44,604 bases of DNA from Bacteroidota bacterium (GTDB taxonomy: Bacteria > Bacteroidota > Bacteroidia > Bacteroidales > F082). The notes under the pieces are model-generated. The model saw nothing but the letters and a program-made list of their open reading frames with translations. It was not told the DNA's origin and did not search any database. Of the stretch, positions 42,932-44,604 are shown one piece after another; position 1 is the first letter of the stretch, and every line of letters starts with the position of its first letter. The stretch covers positions 1 through 44,604 of the forward strand of contig JAEWWJ010000009.1 of the NCBI GenBank assembly GCA_023396415.1, read 5' to 3'. Made by a program: the position numbers and the translations under genes.

Positions 42932-43807
42932 ATGAATATCTTAGTTACGGGCAGTAATGGCCAACTGGGCAATGAGTTACGTAAAATGGCCCGTGTTGAT
43001 CGCTTGCACCAATGGCATTTTACTGATGTGGCCGAACTTGACATCACCCAACAAGATGTAGTTGAAGGTTTTTTCGATGTTCACGGCATTGAGGTGTGTA
43101 TCAATTGTGCTGCCTACACTGCTGTTGATAAAGCAGAGGATGAGCCAGTGATTGCTGATCGTATCAACGCTGAAGCTGTGGGTGTGTTAGCCGATGCCTG
43201 CAAAAAAAGCAAAGCTCTTTTGGTGCATATTTCAACCGATTATGTTTTTGACGGCGAAAATTTTCAGCCTTACGAAGAAAATGATCCCGTTTCGGCTATC
43301 TCAGTTTATGGCAAAAGCAAGGCAAAGGGCGAGGCCATTGTTATGGCTCATGCTTGTCATTCGATCATCTTTCGTACCTCTTGGCTTTATTCGGCAACGG
43401 GCAATAATTTTGTAAAGACCATGCGCCGTCTTGGTGTCGAAAGAGAAGAATTGAAAGTGGTGTGCGATCAAGTGGGAACGCCTACTTGGGCCTTCGATCT
43501 GGCTTGGGCCATACTGTTGGTGGTGGATCAATATGACAGAAGCCACATCAAAGAGTTGTATCATTTCAGCAATGAGGGTGCCATCAGCTGGTACGATTTT
43601 GCCAAAGCTATTATGGAAATTGATGCCATCGCGTGTAAAGTAACTGCCATTCCTTCATCGGCCTATCCGGTTAAAACAAAAAGACCTTTTTACAGTGTTC
43701 TGAGCAAAGAAAAATTTAAAAATAAATACCAAGTGCAGGTTCCTTATTGGAAAGACAGCCTGATACAATGTATGAACGAACTCCATGGACAAGAGCAGGC
43801 GAAATAA
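42932..43807 (+). CDS. rfbD: dTDP-4-dehydrorhamnose reductase
   Basis: Last step in dTDP-L-rhamnose synthesis, an NAD(P)H-dependent reduction by an extended SDR (291 residues). GSNGQLGNELR (7-17) is the cofactor motif, NCAAYTAVDKAED (58-70) and HISTDYVFDG (99-108) are family signatures, and Y126 with K130 (YGKSK) form the catalytic pair. RTSWLYS and later IPSSAYP and RPFYSVLSKEK are also typical. The other rhamnose genes (rfbA, rfbB, rfbC) are not in the window, so they are elsewhere or further downstream. It starts 42 bases after uxs. The GxxExxY gene overlaps its end by 23 bases. Confidence 0.95.
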   Translation: MNILVTGSNGQLGNELRKMARVDRLHQWHFTDVAELDITQQDVVEGFFDVHGIEVCINCAAYTAVDKAEDEPVIADRINAEAVGVLADACKKSKALLVHISTDYVFDGENFQPYEENDPVSAISVYGKSKAKGEAIVMAHACHSIIFRTSWLYSATGNNFVKTMRRLGVEREELKVVCDQVGTPTWAFDLAWAILLVVDQYDRSHIKELYHFSNEGAISWYDFAKAIMEIDAIACKVTAIPSSAYPVKTKRPFYSVLSKEKFKNKYQVQVPYWKDSLIQCMNELHGQEQAK

Positions 43808-44183
43808 TTTGGCCATCCTTATTTTCGATAGCGCACGCGAAGTACATTCGGTGGTAGGAGCCGGCATTCTGCCCGAATTGTTTAAAAGCTGCTTGGCCCA
43901 CGAGTTTCGTCTTCGCGGTCTTCGTTTTAGGATGAATGCACCACAACAAGTGGTCTTTAAAGGAATCCGTTTGGAAGACAAATTGATCGCCGATTTTATT
44001 ATTGAAGAAGAAATTGCGCTCGAAATTATTGTCGAACCAGGCGCATACCAAAATCAGCAGCGAAAAATCAACAGCATCCTTTCGTTTTCAAGCTGTAGCT
44101 TGGGTATTCTTGTTGACCCTTCGGAGGAAAGGTTGATTGACGGTTTTAAGAAGATAACTAACTTAAAAAAAATATCTTTATGA
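43785..44183 (+). CDS. GxxExxY family protein (PDDEXK_3-like), degenerate
   Basis: A 132-residue protein of the GxxExxY family, which adopts a PD-(D/E)XK nuclease-like fold (Pfam PDDEXK_3). The N-terminal helix reads SAREVHSVVGAGILPELFKSCLAHEFRLRGL, clearly homologous, but the name-giving G-L-L-E-S-V-Y segment is GILPELF here: glutamate is proline and tyrosine is phenylalanine. The core strand pair keeps D70 (LIADFII) and E80 (IALEII), but the lysine expected two residues after the glutamate is isoleucine (I82). Nuclease activity is therefore doubtful. The ATG at 43785 overlaps rfbD by 23 bases, and the stop overlaps the mutase start by four (ATGA), so it is part of the sugar operon. Confidence 0.85.
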   Translation: MDKSRRNNLAILIFDSAREVHSVVGAGILPELFKSCLAHEFRLRGLRFRMNAPQQVVFKGIRLEDKLIADFIIEEEIALEIIVEPGAYQNQQRKINSILSFSSCSLGILVDPSEERLIDGFKKITNLKKISL

Positions 44184-44604
44184 CAACTCAAGTTGACAAA
44201 GCAATAACTGACAAAGCCCAACAATGGTTGCAACCTCCTTACGATGCCGAAACCATTGCCAGGGTGCAAGAGTTGATGGAAAACGACCCTCAGGAATTGG
44301 TGGAAAGTTTTTATAAAAATCTTGAATTTGGCACCGGTGGCCTTCGCGGAATTATGGGCGTTGGCACCAATCGAATGAACAAGTACACCGTTGCCATGGC
44401 AACGCAAGGATTAGCCAATTACATTAAAAAGATGTTTCCCGACGTAGAAACACCAGCTATGGCCATTGCCTATGATTGCCGCAACAACAGTGATTTTTTT
44501 GCACGCATCACCGCCGAGGTGTTGTCGGCCAACGGCATTCGTGTCTATCTTTTCGAAGGTTTAAGGCCCCCGCCCGAGCTGTCATTTGCCGTGCGTTATT
44601 ACGG
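44180..44604 (+). CDS. Phosphoglucomutase/phosphomannomutase family protein, 3' truncated
   Basis: The first 141 residues of a phosphohexose mutase of the long alpha-D-phosphohexomutase type, cut by the window end. The diagnostic early motif FGTGGLRGIMGVGTNRMNKY lies near residues 51-70, and AIAYDCRNNSDFFA and FEGLRPPPELSFAVR follow. The phosphoserine motif TASHNP would come just after the window edge and cannot be verified. The enzyme interconverts glucose 1- and 6-phosphate or the mannose equivalents, feeding the nucleotide-sugar genes upstream. The ATG at 44180 overlaps the GxxExxY stop by four bases, which suggests translational coupling. Confidence 0.92.
   Translation, partial: MTTQVDKAITDKAQQWLQPPYDAETIARVQELMENDPQELVESFYKNLEFGTGGLRGIMGVGTNRMNKYTVAMATQGLANYIKKMFPDVETPAMAIAYDCRNNSDFFARITAEVLSANGIRVYLFEGLRPPPELSFAVRYY

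Noticed and set aside
1..44604. Search for mobile elements, defence systems, tRNA or rRNA genes
   Set aside because: No transposase, integrase, toxin-antitoxin pair, restriction gene, cloverleaf or rRNA sequence was recognised. mazG here is the housekeeping two-domain type and not part of a mazEF pair.

Overview
The window looks like chromosomal housekeeping DNA from a member of the Bacteroidota. The evidence is a secreted esterase ending in a type IX secretion sorting domain, a two-subunit transketolase, the short prolyl-tRNA synthetase type, a Bacteroidota-style OmpP1/FadL porin, DUF3078 and GIN-domain (DUF2807) proteins, and TAnnTTTG promoter elements in place of an E. coli -10. I see no transposase, integrase, phage gene, CRISPR array, rRNA or tRNA. 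Forty-two protein-coding genes are supported. The first (transketolase N-terminal subunit) and last (phosphohexose mutase) are cut by the window edges.

Layout. 1-2.7 kb (+): transketolase pair, shikimate kinase, a cysteine-less thioredoxin-fold protein. 2.7-6.4 kb: an SLC45-like sugar transporter (-), then an SRPBCC protein, a T9SS-exported esterase and a DUF2249 protein (+), followed by a 0.6 kb gene-free stretch. 7-12.4 kb: mnmE (-), then an ABC-F ATPase, GAPDH and an FAD oxidoreductase (+). 12.4-15 kb (-): lpxK, purine nucleoside phosphorylase and lpxH in a tight run. 15.2-18.7 kb (+): Nif3-like protein, coiled-coil zinc-ribbon protein, secreted helical-repeat protein. 18.7-25.3 kb: FadL-like porin and a low-complexity lipoprotein (-), proS (+), GIN lipoprotein and PagL-like lipid A deacylase (-). 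25.5-27.1 kb (+): mazG and a PAP2 phosphatase. 27.2-27.9 kb (-): 2-Cys peroxiredoxin. 28-37.6 kb (-): a possible seven-gene operon, transcribed guaB, PpiD-like, PPIase-like lipoprotein, SurA-like, MoxR, HlyD-type adaptor, MacB-type permease. 37.8-40.3 kb: membrane metallophosphoesterase (-) and a DUF3078 protein (+). 40.6-44.6 kb (+): a nucleotide-sugar cluster (UDP-glucose dehydrogenase, UDP-glucuronate decarboxylase, dTDP-4-dehydrorhamnose reductase, GxxExxY protein, phosphohexose mutase).

A recurring theme is the cell envelope: lipid A synthesis (lpxK, lpxH) and probable modification (PagL-like, perhaps PAP2), outer-membrane protein folding (three PPIase-like proteins), lipoproteins, and polysaccharide precursors. 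I do not see a clear new defence or mobile system. The best leads are molecular oddities: an ABC-F protein in which every degenerate motif maps to one composite ATP site, a GxxExxY (PDDEXK_3) protein that has lost its signature and catalytic lysine inside a sugar operon, a long perfect hairpin touching the uxs leader, an lpxH that starts at TTG in frame with the pnp stop codon, and a MacB-type adaptor/permease pair without an ATPase.
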